Origin: Klebsiella pneumoniae
GTDB taxonomy: Bacteria; Pseudomonadota; Gammaproteobacteria; Burkholderiales; UBA3065
DNA: 64,000 nt
Direction of reading: 5' to 3'
Assembly (NCBI GenBank): GCA_945897555.1
Contig: CAMDGF010000005.1
Span: 44,032-108,031, forward strand
Part shown: in pieces, positions 42,567 through 53,368 of the stretch
Layout: the number at the start of each line of letters is the position of its first letter
How positions within the stretch are numbered: the first letter of the stretch is position 1
The notes under the pieces: model-generated
What the model saw: only the letters and a program-made list of their open reading frames with translations
What the model was told of the DNA's origin: nothing
The model's database searches: none
Translations under genes and position numbers: made by a program

Positions 42567-42595
42567 ATTTGAGCGGTTTGGCGGGCTGGAGTCAA
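42567..42595 (-). promoter_or_regulatory. Predicted sigma-70 promoter of cspA
   Basis: TTGACT (42590-42595) and TCAAAT (42567-42572) on the minus strand are separated by exactly 17 bases. The predicted transcript start at about 42560 gives a 120-base 5' leader, similar in scale to that of E. coli cspA. Confidence 0.55.
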
Positions 42596-42724
42596 GGGAA
42601 AGCAGGGCGAAAACCCTGCGACCGATCAATTTGTACGATGTCTATGCGGGCTGATGGGGCAAAGTGGCTTCGAAAGTGGCCCACGCAGGGTAGCGCGGCA
42701 GTCGATTTGATACGCATTCAAGCC

Positions 42725-42752
42725 TTGAAAAATGGGCGCTAGCCGTTAAATT
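42725..42752 (+). promoter_or_regulatory. Predicted promoter of clpS-clpA
   Basis: TTGAAA (42725-42730), a 16-base spacer and TAAATT (42747-42752). A start near 42759 would lie at or after the TTG at 42758 and supports the downstream TTG at 42785 as the clpS start. Confidence 0.45.
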
Positions 42753-42784
42753 AGGGGTTGGGTCGCCAAACGGGAATCAACACC

Positions 42785-43099
42785 TTGTCAAGCCAGACAC
42801 GCGGTGCCGGCGATGCCCTTCTGAGGGAACGTCGAGCGCGCGCCAAACCGCCGCGCCTGTTCAAGGTGCTTCTGGTGAACGATGACTTCACCCCGATGGA
42901 GTTCGTCGTCGACGTCCTGCAGCGTTTTTTCCATCTCGATGCAGAGACAGCCACACGCGTCATGCTCAAGGTTCATACTGAGGGCGTGGGTGTGTGCGGC
43001 GTCTTTCCGCGGGATGTCGCTGCGACCAAGGTCGAGCAGGTGCTTTCGCATGCCCGCTCGCACAAGCATCCTTTGCAGTGCACGATGGAGGAGAACTAG
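42785..43099 (+). CDS. clpS: ATP-dependent Clp protease adaptor ClpS
   Basis: A 104-residue adaptor that binds N-degron proteins and delivers them to Clp[21 protein letters not shown] and the hydrophobic-pocket region [19 protein letters not shown] are standard, and the end [10 protein letters not shown] is conserved. There is no ATG or GTG before the core; the TTG at 42785 has a GGGA site 9 bases upstream and gives normal length. clpA begins 4 bases after the stop. Confidence 0.93.
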   Translation: MSSQTRGAGDALLRERRARAKPPRLFKVLLVNDDFTPMEFVVDVLQRFFHLDAETATRVMLKVHTEGVGVCGVFPRDVAATKVEQVLSHARSHKHPLQCTMEEN

Positions 43100-43103
43100 G
43101 ACC

Positions 43104-45368
<2,265 letters not shown>

Positions 45369-45405
45369 GGCGAGTCCTCGGTCCGGGAATCGAAACGTGG
45401 TGCGG

Positions 45406-45759
45406 ATGCAGACAGGGCGGGGGGCACTGGCGACGGTGCCCCCCGCTGTTCTTGCAGCATTGCTGCTGATTGCCGCGGTGGCATCGACGGACGCGCGGGC
45501 AGGGGGCGGTGCTCACGGCACCCCGACGGACACGCAGGCCGAGCTCTGGGCGGCTGGCTGTGCGGCTTGCCACGGCATGGATGGCAGGGGCGTCGGCGGG
45601 TTTCCGGCGCTGGCCGGGCGCAAAGCCGCTGAACTGCTCGGTCTCATGCTGCGGCAACGCGCCGGCGCGGCCGACACCACCATCATGCACCAGCACGCGC
45701 GCGGCTTCAGCGAAGCGGAGCTGGCGCGCATCGCCGCGGTCTTCGCGGCGCGTCCTTGA
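45406..45759 (+). CDS. fccA: Monoheme c-type cytochrome, sulfide dehydrogenase subunit (FccA-like)
   Basis: A 117-residue protein with an export signal (VLAALLLIAAVASTDARA, predicted cut before GGG) and one heme site CAACH near residues 53-57. It is the electron acceptor of flavocytochrome c sulfide dehydrogenase, taking electrons from FAD in FccB and passing them to the respiratory chain. Many FccA proteins are diheme and about 200 residues; this is the short monoheme form, as in green sulfur bacteria. A distal Met ligand is plausible in TTIMHQH. The ATG is preferred over in-frame GTG codons 6 and 9 bases upstream. Its stop overlaps the fccB TTG start. Confidence 0.85.
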   Translation: MQTGRGALATVPPAVLAALLLIAAVASTDARAGGGAHGTPTDTQAELWAAGCAACHGMDGRGVGGFPALAGRKAAELLGLMLRQRAGAADTTIMHQHARGFSEAELARIAAVFAARP

Positions 45760-47063
45760 CCGTGAACGACTCGCACGAGGCAGATCGAGGAAGGCGCCGT
45801 TTGCTGTCCGCCGGCGGAGCCGCAGCGGCCACGGCGCTATTGCCGGGCTGCGCCAGCCGAATCAGCGCGGTGGCTGGGCGCAGCGCGCCGCACGTGGTGG
45901 TGATCGGCGGCGGCTTTGCCGGTGCCGCCGGTGCAAAGTACCTGCGCCTCTGGTCTCCGGGCACGCGCGTGACGCTGGTCGAACGCGAATCTGCTTTCGT
46001 ATCTTGTCCGCTGAGCAACCTGGTGCTGGGCGGCTCGCGCGACATCGCCTCGCTGACGCGCGGTTACGATGGGCTCGCCAGCCACGGCGTGCAGCGCATC
46101 ACCGATGCGGTCATCGCCATCGACACCACCCGGCGCACCGTGCGACTGGCACGCGGTGACACCTTGCGCTACGACCGGCTGGTGGTGGCCCCCGGCGTCG
46201 ACGTCGCGCCCGAGGAAGTGCCGGGGCTGGCCACCGGCATGGCCGACGGGCGCTTACTGCATGCGTGGAAGGCCGGACCGCAGACCGTGGCGCTACGCCG
46301 TCAGCTCGAAGCCATGCCCGATGGCGGCGTCTTTGTGATGCACATCCCGCGTGCGCCGTATCGCTGCCCGCCGGGGCCTTACGAGCGTGCTTGCCAAGTG
46401 GCTTGGTACTTGAAGCAGCACAAGCCGCGCAGCAAGGTGCTGGTGCTCGATGGCAACGACGACATCGTCTCAAAGAAGGGGTTGTTCACGGCCGCCTGGC
46501 ACACGCTGACCCCGGGCATCGTCGAATACCGCAGCGGCCAGGAACTGCTGGAGGTGGATGCGGAGCGCCGCCTGGCCCGTCTGGCCTTTGGCGAGGAAGC
46601 TGCCGACGTGCTCAATGTGATCCCCCCACAGCGTGCCGGGGCGGTGGCGGCGATGGCCGGGCTGATCACCGCCAATGGCCGCTGGTGCGGGGTGGACTAC
46701 CGCAGCTTCGAGTCGGTCGCGGCACCCGGCGTGCACGTCATCGGTGACGCCATCCTCGCCGCACCGCAGATGCCCAAATCCGCGCACATGGCCAACGGTC
46801 AGGCCAAGGTCTGTGCGCATGCCATCGCCGCATTGCTCGACGGCCGCGAGCCAGACCCGGAGCCGGTGATCGGCAACACCTGCTACAGCTATGTCACCGA
46901 TACGCAGGCCGTCCACGTGGCCTCGGTGCATCGCTACAGCGCGGCAAAGCAGACCATGCTGGTGGTTGACGGCACCTTTGGTGTGTCGCCCGCCCTCAAC
47001 GACCGCGAGGGGGCCTACGCCGAGGCCTGGGCGCGCAACATCTGGGCGGATACCTTGATGTAG
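45756..47063 (+). CDS. fccB: Flavocytochrome c sulfide dehydrogenase, flavoprotein subunit
   Basis: Oxidises sulfide to sulfur in the periplasm with FAD. The 435-residue product begins with a Tat signal (RGRRRLLSAGGAAAATAL), then GGGFAGAAG near residue 50, the FAD-binding fold. Family segments include SCPLSNLVLGG, with the first redox cysteine, GPYERACQVAWYLK, and GNTCYSYV near the C-terminus with the second cysteine. SVGDAILAAPQ-type text reads VIGDAILAAPQMPKS. The start is either TTG 45756, coupled to fccA, or GTG 45762. The cysteine in the signal (LLPGC) might be lipidated. Confidence 0.9.
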   Translation: MTVNDSHEADRGRRRLLSAGGAAAATALLPGCASRISAVAGRSAPHVVVIGGGFAGAAGAKYLRLWSPGTRVTLVERESAFVSCPLSNLVLGGSRDIASLTRGYDGLASHGVQRITDAVIAIDTTRRTVRLARGDTLRYDRLVVAPGVDVAPEEVPGLATGMADGRLLHAWKAGPQTVALRRQLEAMPDGGVFVMHIPRAPYRCPPGPYERACQVAWYLKQHKPRSKVLVLDGNDDIVSKKGLFTAAWHTLTPGIVEYRSGQELLEVDAERRLARLAFGEEAADVLNVIPPQRAGAVAAMAGLITANGRWCGVDYRSFESVAAPGVHVIGDAILAAPQMPKSAHMANGQAKVCAHAIAALLDGREPDPEPVIGNTCYSYVTDTQAVHVASVHRYSAAKQTMLVVDGTFGVSPALNDREGAYAEAWARNIWADTLM

Positions 47064-47103
47064 CCCGGTTCTTTCCCGCCGCACCGGCCTCCAAAAGCCC
47101 ACT

Positions 47104-47142
47104 CCTTGAGCGCTGGCCACACGCTCACCCAGAGCGTCAAGG
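47104..47142. terminator. Candidate hairpin between fccB and the sulfurtransferase gene
   Basis: CCTTGAGCGCT (47104-47114) pairs with AGCGTCAAGG (47133-47142) with one bulged C, forming about 10 base pairs around an 18-base loop. The right arm overlaps the stop codon of the sulfurtransferase gene, so it could serve both convergent genes. No T-run is present and the match may be chance. Confidence 0.3.
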
Positions 47143-47997
47143 GCCTTTGGCCACCGGCCGCGAAGGATCGGCGCACCACTCGCTCCAGGAACCTGGGTAG
47201 AGGCGAGCGCCCTCGATGCCGGCATGTGTCAGCGCGAGCAGGTTGTGGCAGGCGGTCACCCCCGAGCCACACTGGCACACCAGTTCGCTGGCCGGCCGTC
47301 CCGCCAGCAGCGCCTCGAACTCGGCGCGCAGCGTGGCCGCCGGCTTGAAGCAGCCAGCATCATCCAGATTGCTCCGCATGAAGCGGTTGCGTGCCCCAGG
47401 GATATGTCCAGCCACTGGATCGATGGGCTCCACCTCGCCACGAAAACGCTCCGGCGCGCGGGCGTCGACCACCAGCAAACGGCCGTCGGCCAAGCCGCGT
47501 GCGACATCATCCGCATCGACCGTGAAGGCTCCGGGTGTGCGCGGCGTAAAGACGCAGGCGATGGGTGCACTGGCCTCGGTCGTCACCGGCAATCCAGCTC
47601 TGCTCCAAGTCTGCCACCCGCCGTCGAGCACGCTCACCGCATCGTGGCCAAGCCAGCGCAGCATCCACCAGAGGCGTGCCGCAAACGCCCCGCCAGCGTC
47701 GTCGTAGACCACTACGTGATCGTGATCACTGATACCGGCAGCCCCGAGCACCCGCGCGAACTCCAAGGGGTCAGGCAGGGGATGGCGACCATTGCGGCCG
47801 CTCTTCTGGCCGGACAGGTCATGGTCGAGGTCAAGGTGTATGGCCCCGGGAATGTGGCCCGCTTGCCAAGCCACGCGGCCAGCGCCCGGCTGCATCAGGT
47901 CGTGGCGCAGATCGACGATGCGAAGATCACGCTGCCCCATGCGAGCAGAGAGATCAGATGCGGAGATCAGGGGGGTCGGAATAGTCGTTGCGCTCAT
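47137..47997 (-). CDS. sseA: Rhodanese-type sulfurtransferase (SseA, 3-mercaptopyruvate)
   Basis: A 286-residue tandem-rhodanese protein. The inactive N-terminal repeat includes HIPGAIHLDLDHDLS, and the catalytic repeat carries CGSGVTACHN near residue 241. The loop CG[ST]GVTA is the 3-mercaptopyruvate sulfurtransferase type rather than the CRKGVT loop of thiosulfate rhodanese. It transfers sulfur to thiols or cyanide. It is the last gene of a four-gene minus-strand run, overlapping the transporter gene by 4 bases. Confidence 0.9.
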   Translation of the reverse strand: MSATTIPTPLISASDLSARMGQRDLRIVDLRHDLMQPGAGRVAWQAGHIPGAIHLDLDHDLSGQKSGRNGRHPLPDPLEFARVLGAAGISDHDHVVVYDDAGGAFAARLWWMLRWLGHDAVSVLDGGWQTWSRAGLPVTTEASAPIACVFTPRTPGAFTVDADDVARGLADGRLLVVDARAPERFRGEVEPIDPVAGHIPGARNRFMRSNLDDAGCFKPAATLRAEFEALLAGRPASELVCQCGSGVTACHNLLALTHAGIEGARLYPGSWSEWCADPSRPVAKGP

Positions 47998-48923
47998 GGA
48001 TCGGCTTTGCCTCCCGGGGTATGGGTGATTTGAGTATGCCGTGCTGGCTGGCGCACATTGGTTGATCGATGCGCTGGGCCGTCGTGGTCGGCATGTGTCG
48101 GGATCACCATGCTGGCGATGCCCGCCACCACGATCAGTGCCATGCCGAGCCAGGCCAGGGGGCCGGGCGTCTCGCCGAGCACCCAAGCGCCGGCCAGCGC
48201 CGAGAACAACAAGGTGGAGTAGGAGAGACAGCCGGCGACCAGCGTGCGGCCGCGGCCGTAGGCGCGGGTCATGGCCAGTTGCGCCAGTGTCGCGCTCAGG
48301 CCAAGTGCCAGCAGCAGCGGCAGGTCGTCGACCCGAGGCGCCTCGATGCCATCAAACATCGCGAGCAGGCCGAAGGCGACGCTGCAACTCAGCGAAAAGA
48401 ACAACACCACACGCCATTCGGGCTCGCCGGCCTGACCGAGACGGCGCACGTTGACGTAAGCCAGACTCGCGAGCGCGCCTGACAGCAGGCCAGCAGCGGC
48501 CGGGAGCAGGCGATCCGGCGTGAGCACCGGCTGCAAGAGCAGGAGCACGCCGACGAAGCCCAGACACAACGCTAAGCGCAGACGCGCGCCAGTGTGCTCG
48601 CCGAGGTGCTGTCTGCCGTAGAGCGAGAGAAACAGCGGCGAGGTGTAATTGAGGCTCACCGCCGTCGCCAGGGGCAGGTGCGTGATGGCGTAAAAGTACA
48701 GCCAGAGTGCCGCACCGCCAGCCAACCCCCGCCACAGGTGGGTCTGCCAGAGCGCGGTGTGCAGCGCGCGCGGCTTGAGCAGAAGCGGGGCGAGCAGGAG
48801 CAGCCCGGCCAGCGAGCGGTAGAGCACCAGCTCGGTCTGGCTGAACTGGCCCGAGGCGAGCCGCACGCAAAGCCCCATGAGGGCGAACAGCGCGCTCGCC
48901 CACACCATCCAGGCTGCGGCCAA
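47994..48923 (-). CDS. EamA/DMT-family transporter
   Basis: A 309-residue inner-membrane protein with about ten hydrophobic segments arranged as two five-helix EamA repeats. The first begins WMVWASALFALMGLCVRLAS, and the internal repeat begins around LSGALASLAYVNVRRL. FYAITHLPLATAVSLNYTSP is typical of S-adenosylmethionine- or amino-acid-like exporters in the family. Substrate unknown. Start TTG 48923 immediately follows the Rieske stop (TGATTG); an ATG five codons later is the alternative. It overlaps sseA by 4 bases. Confidence 0.87.
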   Translation of the reverse strand: MAAAWMVWASALFALMGLCVRLASGQFSQTELVLYRSLAGLLLLAPLLLKPRALHTALWQTHLWRGLAGGAALWLYFYAITHLPLATAVSLNYTSPLFLSLYGRQHLGEHTGARLRLALCLGFVGVLLLLQPVLTPDRLLPAAAGLLSGALASLAYVNVRRLGQAGEPEWRVVLFFSLSCSVAFGLLAMFDGIEAPRVDDLPLLLALGLSATLAQLAMTRAYGRGRTLVAGCLSYSTLLFSALAGAWVLGETPGPLAWLGMALIVVAGIASMVIPTHADHDGPAHRSTNVRQPARHTQITHTPGGKADP

Positions 48924-50018
48924 TCAGCGCATCTCGCGGCGAAGATACTCGTGAAAATGCACCATGCCGTCCTCGTAAGGCGACTGGTAAGGCCCAGACT
49001 GTGAGATGCCGCGGGCATGCAGGGCACGTCGACCACGGTCCATGCGGATGCAGATCTCCTCATCCTCCACTGCGGTCTCCCGATAGGCGGCACGCTCGGC
49101 CTCGACGAACTCACGCTCGAAGGCAGCGATCTCCTCCGGGTAATAGAACTCGACGATGTTGCGGCAGGCCAGTGGGCCATCAGGCTGGATGTGGCTGATG
49201 ACGAGCACATGCGGATACCACTCCACCATGAGATTGGGGTAGACGGTGAGCCAGACCGCGCCAAAGGGCGGCATGCCCTGCGCAAAACGACTCAATACCT
49301 GCTCATGCCAGCGGCTGTAGACGGGGCTGCCGGGTTGCTTGAGATCACGCCGTACGCCAACCGTCTGCACGCTGAAATTGCGGCCGAACTCCCATGTGAG
49401 GCGATCGCAGTCGACAAAACCGCTGAGGCCGGGGTGGAACGGCCCGACGTGGTAATCCTCCAGATAGACCTCGATGAAGGTCTTCCAGTTAAAGGGATAG
49501 TGGGTCACTTCGATATGGTCGAGCACGTAACCCGAAAAATCGAAGGCGTCGGCAGCCTGCATGCCGGCGAGTTCGGCGACGATCGGGCGCGGCCCCGCGA
49601 ACAGCAGGCCGTTCCAGTCATCGAGCGGCTGGCGGTCAAGGTGCAAACAAGGCTTGTCGGCAAAGTGCGGGGCACCCAGCAGTTGCCCACGGGTGTCGTA
49701 GGTCCAGCGGTGCAGCGGGCAGACGATGTGGGAGGTGTTGCCGCGACCGGTGAGCATCTCGGCCTGCCGATGTCGGCAGACGTTCGACATGAGGTGGACG
49801 CCATCGGCACTGTGCATGAGCACCTGGCCGCGACCGGGTTGATCGAGCACGTGATAGTCACCGACCTCGGGCACCATGAGGCGGTGACCCACGTAATTCG
49901 GCCCCGCGGAGAACAAGCGCTCGATCTCGCGTTGGTGGATGGCCGGGTCGATGTACCAGTCGACCTCGAGTTGTGTGTCTGCAGGCTTGAAAAGGGAAGG
50001 CCGCCCCAGATCCGACAT
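48924..50018 (-). CDS. Rieske non-heme iron oxygenase, large subunit
   Basis: A 364-residue oxygenase. The Rieske [2Fe-2S] ligands are CRH (Cys81, His83) and CPLH (Cys100, His103). The mononuclear iron site is EDYHVGPFH with His190 and His195, preceded by NWKTFIEVYLEDYH as in choline monooxygenase and glycine betaine demethylase large subunits. No ferredoxin or reductase partner gene is adjacent. Family resemblance favours an N-methyl or aromatic substrate; the real substrate is unknown. The start at MSDLGRPSLF was chosen because upstream residues do not fit the family. The next gene starts directly after its stop. Confidence 0.88.
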   Translation of the reverse strand: MSDLGRPSLFKPADTQLEVDWYIDPAIHQREIERLFSAGPNYVGHRLMVPEVGDYHVLDQPGRGQVLMHSADGVHLMSNVCRHRQAEMLTGRGNTSHIVCPLHRWTYDTRGQLLGAPHFADKPCLHLDRQPLDDWNGLLFAGPRPIVAELAGMQAADAFDFSGYVLDHIEVTHYPFNWKTFIEVYLEDYHVGPFHPGLSGFVDCDRLTWEFGRNFSVQTVGVRRDLKQPGSPVYSRWHEQVLSRFAQGMPPFGAVWLTVYPNLMVEWYPHVLVISHIQPDGPLACRNIVEFYYPEEIAAFEREFVEAERAAYRETAVEDEEICIRMDRGRRALHARGISQSGPYQSPYEDGMVHFHEYLRREMR

Positions 50019-50064
50019 GATGACGATCGTCCTGAAGTAAACCAGAAGGGCGGGGATGGTCCCA

Positions 50065-51093
50065 CTATTCGCCGGACGGGGCAAGACTTGCAGCACCCGC
50101 TGACAGATGAGCGCCGCCCTCACTCATTGCGACCGCCAGCCAATCGGCACAGGCCGGCGCCATGGTGAGCCCATAACGGAAGTGCCCGGTATTGAACCAA
50201 AGCCCATCCACAGCCGCATGCCGACCCACAAAAGGGTGGTTCAGCCGACTGCCCGGACGCAGCCCGGCCCAGTGGCGGATGACCCGGTCAGCGCCCAGTG
50301 CAGGATGGATATGCCGCGCCCAGGCCAGCAGCCCGGCAGCTGCCTGCGGCGTCGTGGCGTTGACAAACCCGCTGCGCTCCATGGTGCTGCCGAGCAACAC
50401 CACGCCATCGCGACGCGGCACCAGATAGCGTCCATCCTGGTAGACGATCTGCGACGCGAACTCGGGCGCCCGCAGCGCCAGCATCTGCCCGCGCACAGGG
50501 AAAACGGCCGGCGGTGACACGCCTTCGATCAGGCCACTCCAAGCGCCCGCGCACCAAACCACTGCATCTGCCGCCCTTCGTTCCGAAGACCAGCAGACAC
50601 CCTTGGCGGCACCCTGTGTGACCCATGGCCTCACCACACCAAGGCCCTGATGCAGCGCGACACCCGATCGTGCGCAGGCCACACGCAATGCATCAAGCAG
50701 GCGGGGATTGCGTACCTGCGCCACCTCCGGCAGATGCAGATCGGCGCCGTTGCGTTCGCAACGCTGGCCGTGACGACGCAACCAGCCCCACGCCTCGCTA
50801 CCAAAGCCGCCCACCACGCGCATCCCAGTGACCCTATGCTCGGCATCGATGCCGCTCGCCTCCCGCAGCGACTCGACCCAACTCTCCTGCAAGGCGATGC
50901 CGCGCAGACACCATTGGTTGACCACCGCATCGTAGTGCCACGGCAGCAGAGGGTAGAGGATGCCGGCGCCCGCCCACGATGATCCGCGACCCGCCTCGGC
51001 AGCTTCGAACACCTCCACCGTGTGGCCGCAGCCGCGCAGCGCGAGCGCAGTTGAAAAGCCGATGACGCCGGCGCCGACGACGGCGACGCGCAT
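50065..51093 (-). CDS. FAD-dependent amine oxidase-like protein (DAO/ThiO family)
   Basis: A 342-residue flavoprotein. The N-terminal GAGVIGFSTALALRGCG (residues 7-23) is the FAD dinucleotide-binding motif of the D-amino-acid oxidase family, and the C-terminal HWAGLRPGS and GHFRYGLTMAPACA match glycine oxidase ThiO and sarcosine oxidase-like members. No other thiamine genes are adjacent, so a thiamine role is not favoured. It is the first gene of a four-gene minus-strand run with a Rieske oxygenase, a transporter and a sulfurtransferase, spaced 46 bases from the next. It diverges from the pilin genes. Confidence 0.86.
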   Translation of the reverse strand: MRVAVVGAGVIGFSTALALRGCGHTVEVFEAAEAGRGSSWAGAGILYPLLPWHYDAVVNQWCLRGIALQESWVESLREASGIDAEHRVTGMRVVGGFGSEAWGWLRRHGQRCERNGADLHLPEVAQVRNPRLLDALRVACARSGVALHQGLGVVRPWVTQGAAKGVCWSSERRAADAVVWCAGAWSGLIEGVSPPAVFPVRGQMLALRAPEFASQIVYQDGRYLVPRRDGVVLLGSTMERSGFVNATTPQAAAGLLAWARHIHPALGADRVIRHWAGLRPGSRLNHPFVGRHAAVDGLWFNTGHFRYGLTMAPACADWLAVAMSEGGAHLSAGAASLAPSGE

Positions 51094-51190
51094 CACGCTG
51101 GCTCCGTCATCTGACCGATGACTGCTGGCTGGCGGCTCGGGAGAATCCCGCAGAAGGATGGTTCGGCTCTGGACAAGGAAGGTGGCGCCG

Positions 51191-51721
51191 ATGACGCAAA
51201 TGGGGTGTGCAAAAAAGCCTGTCGCCGGGTTCACGTTGATCGAACTTCTGGCCGGCTTGAGTATAGCCACGCTGCTGCTGGCCCTCGCGCTGCCACAATG
51301 GGCCGGCTGGCTGGCCGAGCAACGCGTGTCAGTCGTCGCCAGCCGCCTGCTGTCGGGACTCGCCCGAGCCCGCGTCGAAGCGATACAACGTGGCCTTCCT
51401 GTGCGGCTTTGTGCCGCCGCACCGAACGGTTGCGCGACCCGGAGCGAGTGGTCTTCGGGTTGGCACAGTCAGAGCGGCCATGCTCAGGGCTGGCAGACTT
51501 TGCGGGTCTCGGAGCCCCCACCGAACGGCGTGCGCGTAGAGGTGATGGCAACGGTGCTGCAGCCGGGCGTGGTGTTCGAGAGCCGTGGCTTTGCCATGCA
51601 AGCGGCCGGCGGCTTTGCCAGCGGCAGCTGGGTGGTGTGCGCGCGCGGCGCTCGGCAACGCACCATCACACTCGCACCTTCGGGCCGAGCCCGCCTCAGC
51701 ACTGGCGCCCCCTGCTTATGA
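51191..51721 (+). CDS. fimT: Minor pilin FimT/GspH-like
   Basis: A 176-residue type IV pilus minor pilin. The prepilin cleavage site is G13/FTLIELL, with Phe at +1 and Glu at +5, followed by a hydrophobic helix and a beta-rich head. AAAPNGCATRSEW and the Cys-containing end are typical of FimT/GspH heads. The ATG has an AAGGAAGG site about 8 bases upstream; an in-frame ATG 33 bases earlier has no site. It is the first of four overlapping minor pilin genes. Confidence 0.88.
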   Translation: MTQMGCAKKPVAGFTLIELLAGLSIATLLLALALPQWAGWLAEQRVSVVASRLLSGLARARVEAIQRGLPVRLCAAAPNGCATRSEWSSGWHSQSGHAQGWQTLRVSEPPPNGVRVEVMATVLQPGVVFESRGFAMQAAGGFASGSWVVCARGARQRTITLAPSGRARLSTGAPCL

Positions 51722-52107
51722 TCCGGGCGCCATCGTCTTCGCGCCGGCCGCGTCGGCTGGCTGCCGGGCACGCGATGCTCGAAGTGAGCATCGCCAGTGC
51801 CCTGCTCGGACTGGTGGCCTCGGCAAGCCTGGGCGCAACCCTGCTGGCGCAGCGTGAGGCCAGCTCGGCCGCCTTGCGGCAGAGTGCCATCGCGCTGGCT
51901 GCCGAGCAGCTTGAATGGCATGCCAGCGGAGCCGACATCGACGCTGCGGCCTGGCAGGCTCGTGTGGCAGCCGCGCTGCCCGGCGGTCAAGGCAGCATCG
52001 CCGAGGCGCCGGGCGCGCCACGCGTCACGGTGCGCTGGCGCGCCATCGGTGTAGACGATCCTCGCTGCCCTGGGCTCGCCTGCGTGGTGCTTGGAGGCGG
52101 TGGATGA
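51718..52107 (+). CDS. pilV: Minor pilin PilV-like
   Basis: A 129-residue pilin-like protein. The processing site G17/HAMLEVSIASALLG keeps Glu at +5, but the +1 residue is His instead of Phe, as in many PilV/GspI proteins. It helps prime the pilus assembly complex in the inner membrane. It overlaps fimT and pilW by 4 bases each. The head is short with one disulfide candidate (RCPGLAC). Confidence 0.8.
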   Translation: MIRAPSSSRRPRRLAAGHAMLEVSIASALLGLVASASLGATLLAQREASSAALRQSAIALAAEQLEWHASGADIDAAAWQARVAAALPGGQGSIAEAPGAPRVTVRWRAIGVDDPRCPGLACVVLGGGG

Positions 52108-52820
52108 TCGGGCCATCACGTCGCTGTGGCTTCCTGTTGGTCGATGCCTGTATCGCACTGGCGCTCGCCGGGACCTTGGCCCTGGCAGCCGCCGGCGTAT
52201 ATGCCCACGTGGCGGCGGCACGAGCTGAGCTCGACCCTGCGCTGCAGGCACGTGCGGCGGGTAGCGCGGCGATGACGTGGCTGGGTGGGCAGATCCGTCA
52301 GGCTGGCGCCTTGCTGCCCCCGGCGGTGGTCGACGTCGCGCACCCGGTCGCGCCTGCGGTGCAGCCCTTGGTATCCGCAGAGGCAGCCGGCATCGCCGGC
52401 GACCGGTTGCTCATCCACCACGAGAGTCGCACAGATTGCCTCGGCAACCAGCGCGCATCCGGCCAAGCCTACTTTGACGCGACAAGGGATCCGCCCGTCA
52501 TCGCTCAGATCAACCACATCTATGTCTCGCGTACGGCGACTGGCGGGCCCTCACTGATGTGCGACCCGGACGGTAGCGGCTCGGCCACGGCGCAAGCATT
52601 TGCCGCACAGGTCGAGGCGATGCACCTGCGCTTCCGCCTGCGTGGCACCACGATCTGGCACGGCCGTGCCGCAGTGAGCAACTGGTCCGCCGTGCAAGCC
52701 GTAGAGGTGTGCCTGGTGCTCAGCAGCGGCTCGGCCACTGCATGCCCGGCACAGGGTGGCGCGAGTCCGTGGCCGCCTGGCGTGCTCATCGGTGTGTTCG
52801 CTTTGCGCAATGCGGCGTGA
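52104..52820 (+). CDS. pilW: Minor pilin PilW-like
   Basis: A 238-residue pilin-like protein. The processing site G9/FLLVDACIALALAG has Asp at +5 in place of Glu, a conservative change seen in some PilW/GspJ members. The head carries several cysteines (TDCLGNQ, LMCDPDG, VEVCLV, TACPAQ) that may form disulfides. It overlaps pilV by 4 bases and pilX by 11. Confidence 0.8.
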   Translation: MIGPSRRCGFLLVDACIALALAGTLALAAAGVYAHVAAARAELDPALQARAAGSAAMTWLGGQIRQAGALLPPAVVDVAHPVAPAVQPLVSAEAAGIAGDRLLIHHESRTDCLGNQRASGQAYFDATRDPPVIAQINHIYVSRTATGGPSLMCDPDGSGSATAQAFAAQVEAMHLRFRLRGTTIWHGRAAVSNWSAVQAVEVCLVLSSGSATACPAQGGASPWPPGVLIGVFALRNAA

Positions 52821-53349
52821 ACGGCCCCCTGCCGGCGGCCTTGCGCTGCCACTGGTACTGGTGTTGGGCACCGCCTGTCAGTGGGCGGTCGGTGTATTGC
52901 TCGACTCGGTCCGCAGCGAGGTGAGCAGCAGTGCCGGCTTGACGCGGGCCGATCAAGCGCTGAGCCTCGCCGAACGCAGCCTCGGCGAGGCGGCGGCACG
53001 TCTGGCCGGCCCTCTGGTATTCCCGCCGTCAAACTGCGCGGCAGGCCTTTGCGCCAACCGTCAAGCTCCCGCACTCGAAGGTTATGACTGGCAGAGTGGC
53101 AAGGCTCACGCGACGGCAACTGCCGCAAGCACTGGCGCTTATTGGATCGAGGCGCTCGGCATCGTCAATGCTGGACACAGCGCAGACTGCCCCGGGGAAA
53201 CGGGTGGCTGCGAGTACGTGCGAGTCATCGCCTCAGCCGCAGTGGGCAGCGTACGCCGCACACTCGAGGCCGCTTACCGTATCCGCCGCGTATCCGACAC
53301 ACCGCCGCAGGTACAGCGCATCACATGGCGCGACGCCATGATCCCCTGA
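52810..53349 (+). CDS. pilX: Minor pilin PilX-like
   Basis: A 179-residue protein with a hydrophobic N-terminus (GGLALPLVLVLGTACQWAVG) after a basic MRRERPP start. A pilin-type cleavage site can be drawn after Gly10, but no Glu is at +5, as in GspK/PilX proteins. The helix ASSSAGLTRADQALSLAERSL that follows matches the PilX/PilW head start. It is the last of the four genes; no pilY1 or pilE follows, as yajQ is convergent 19 bases later. Confidence 0.75.
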   Translation: MRRERPPAGGLALPLVLVLGTACQWAVGVLLDSVRSEVSSSAGLTRADQALSLAERSLGEAAARLAGPLVFPPSNCAAGLCANRQAPALEGYDWQSGKAHATATAASTGAYWIEALGIVNAGHSADCPGETGGCEYVRVIASAAVGSVRRTLEAAYRIRRVSDTPPQVQRITWRDAMIP

Positions 53350-53368
53350 GAGGGCAGCGCCCCGCGCA

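Larger units (their letters stand above)
42440..42784. other. Intergenic region: divergent leaders of cspA and clpS
   Basis: 345 bases without a gene, the longest such gap in the window. It holds the predicted cspA promoter and about 120-base leader on the minus strand, a short hairpin GCAGGG/CCCTGC at 42602-42619, and the predicted clpS promoter on the plus strand. Nothing else was recognised. Confidence 0.6.
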
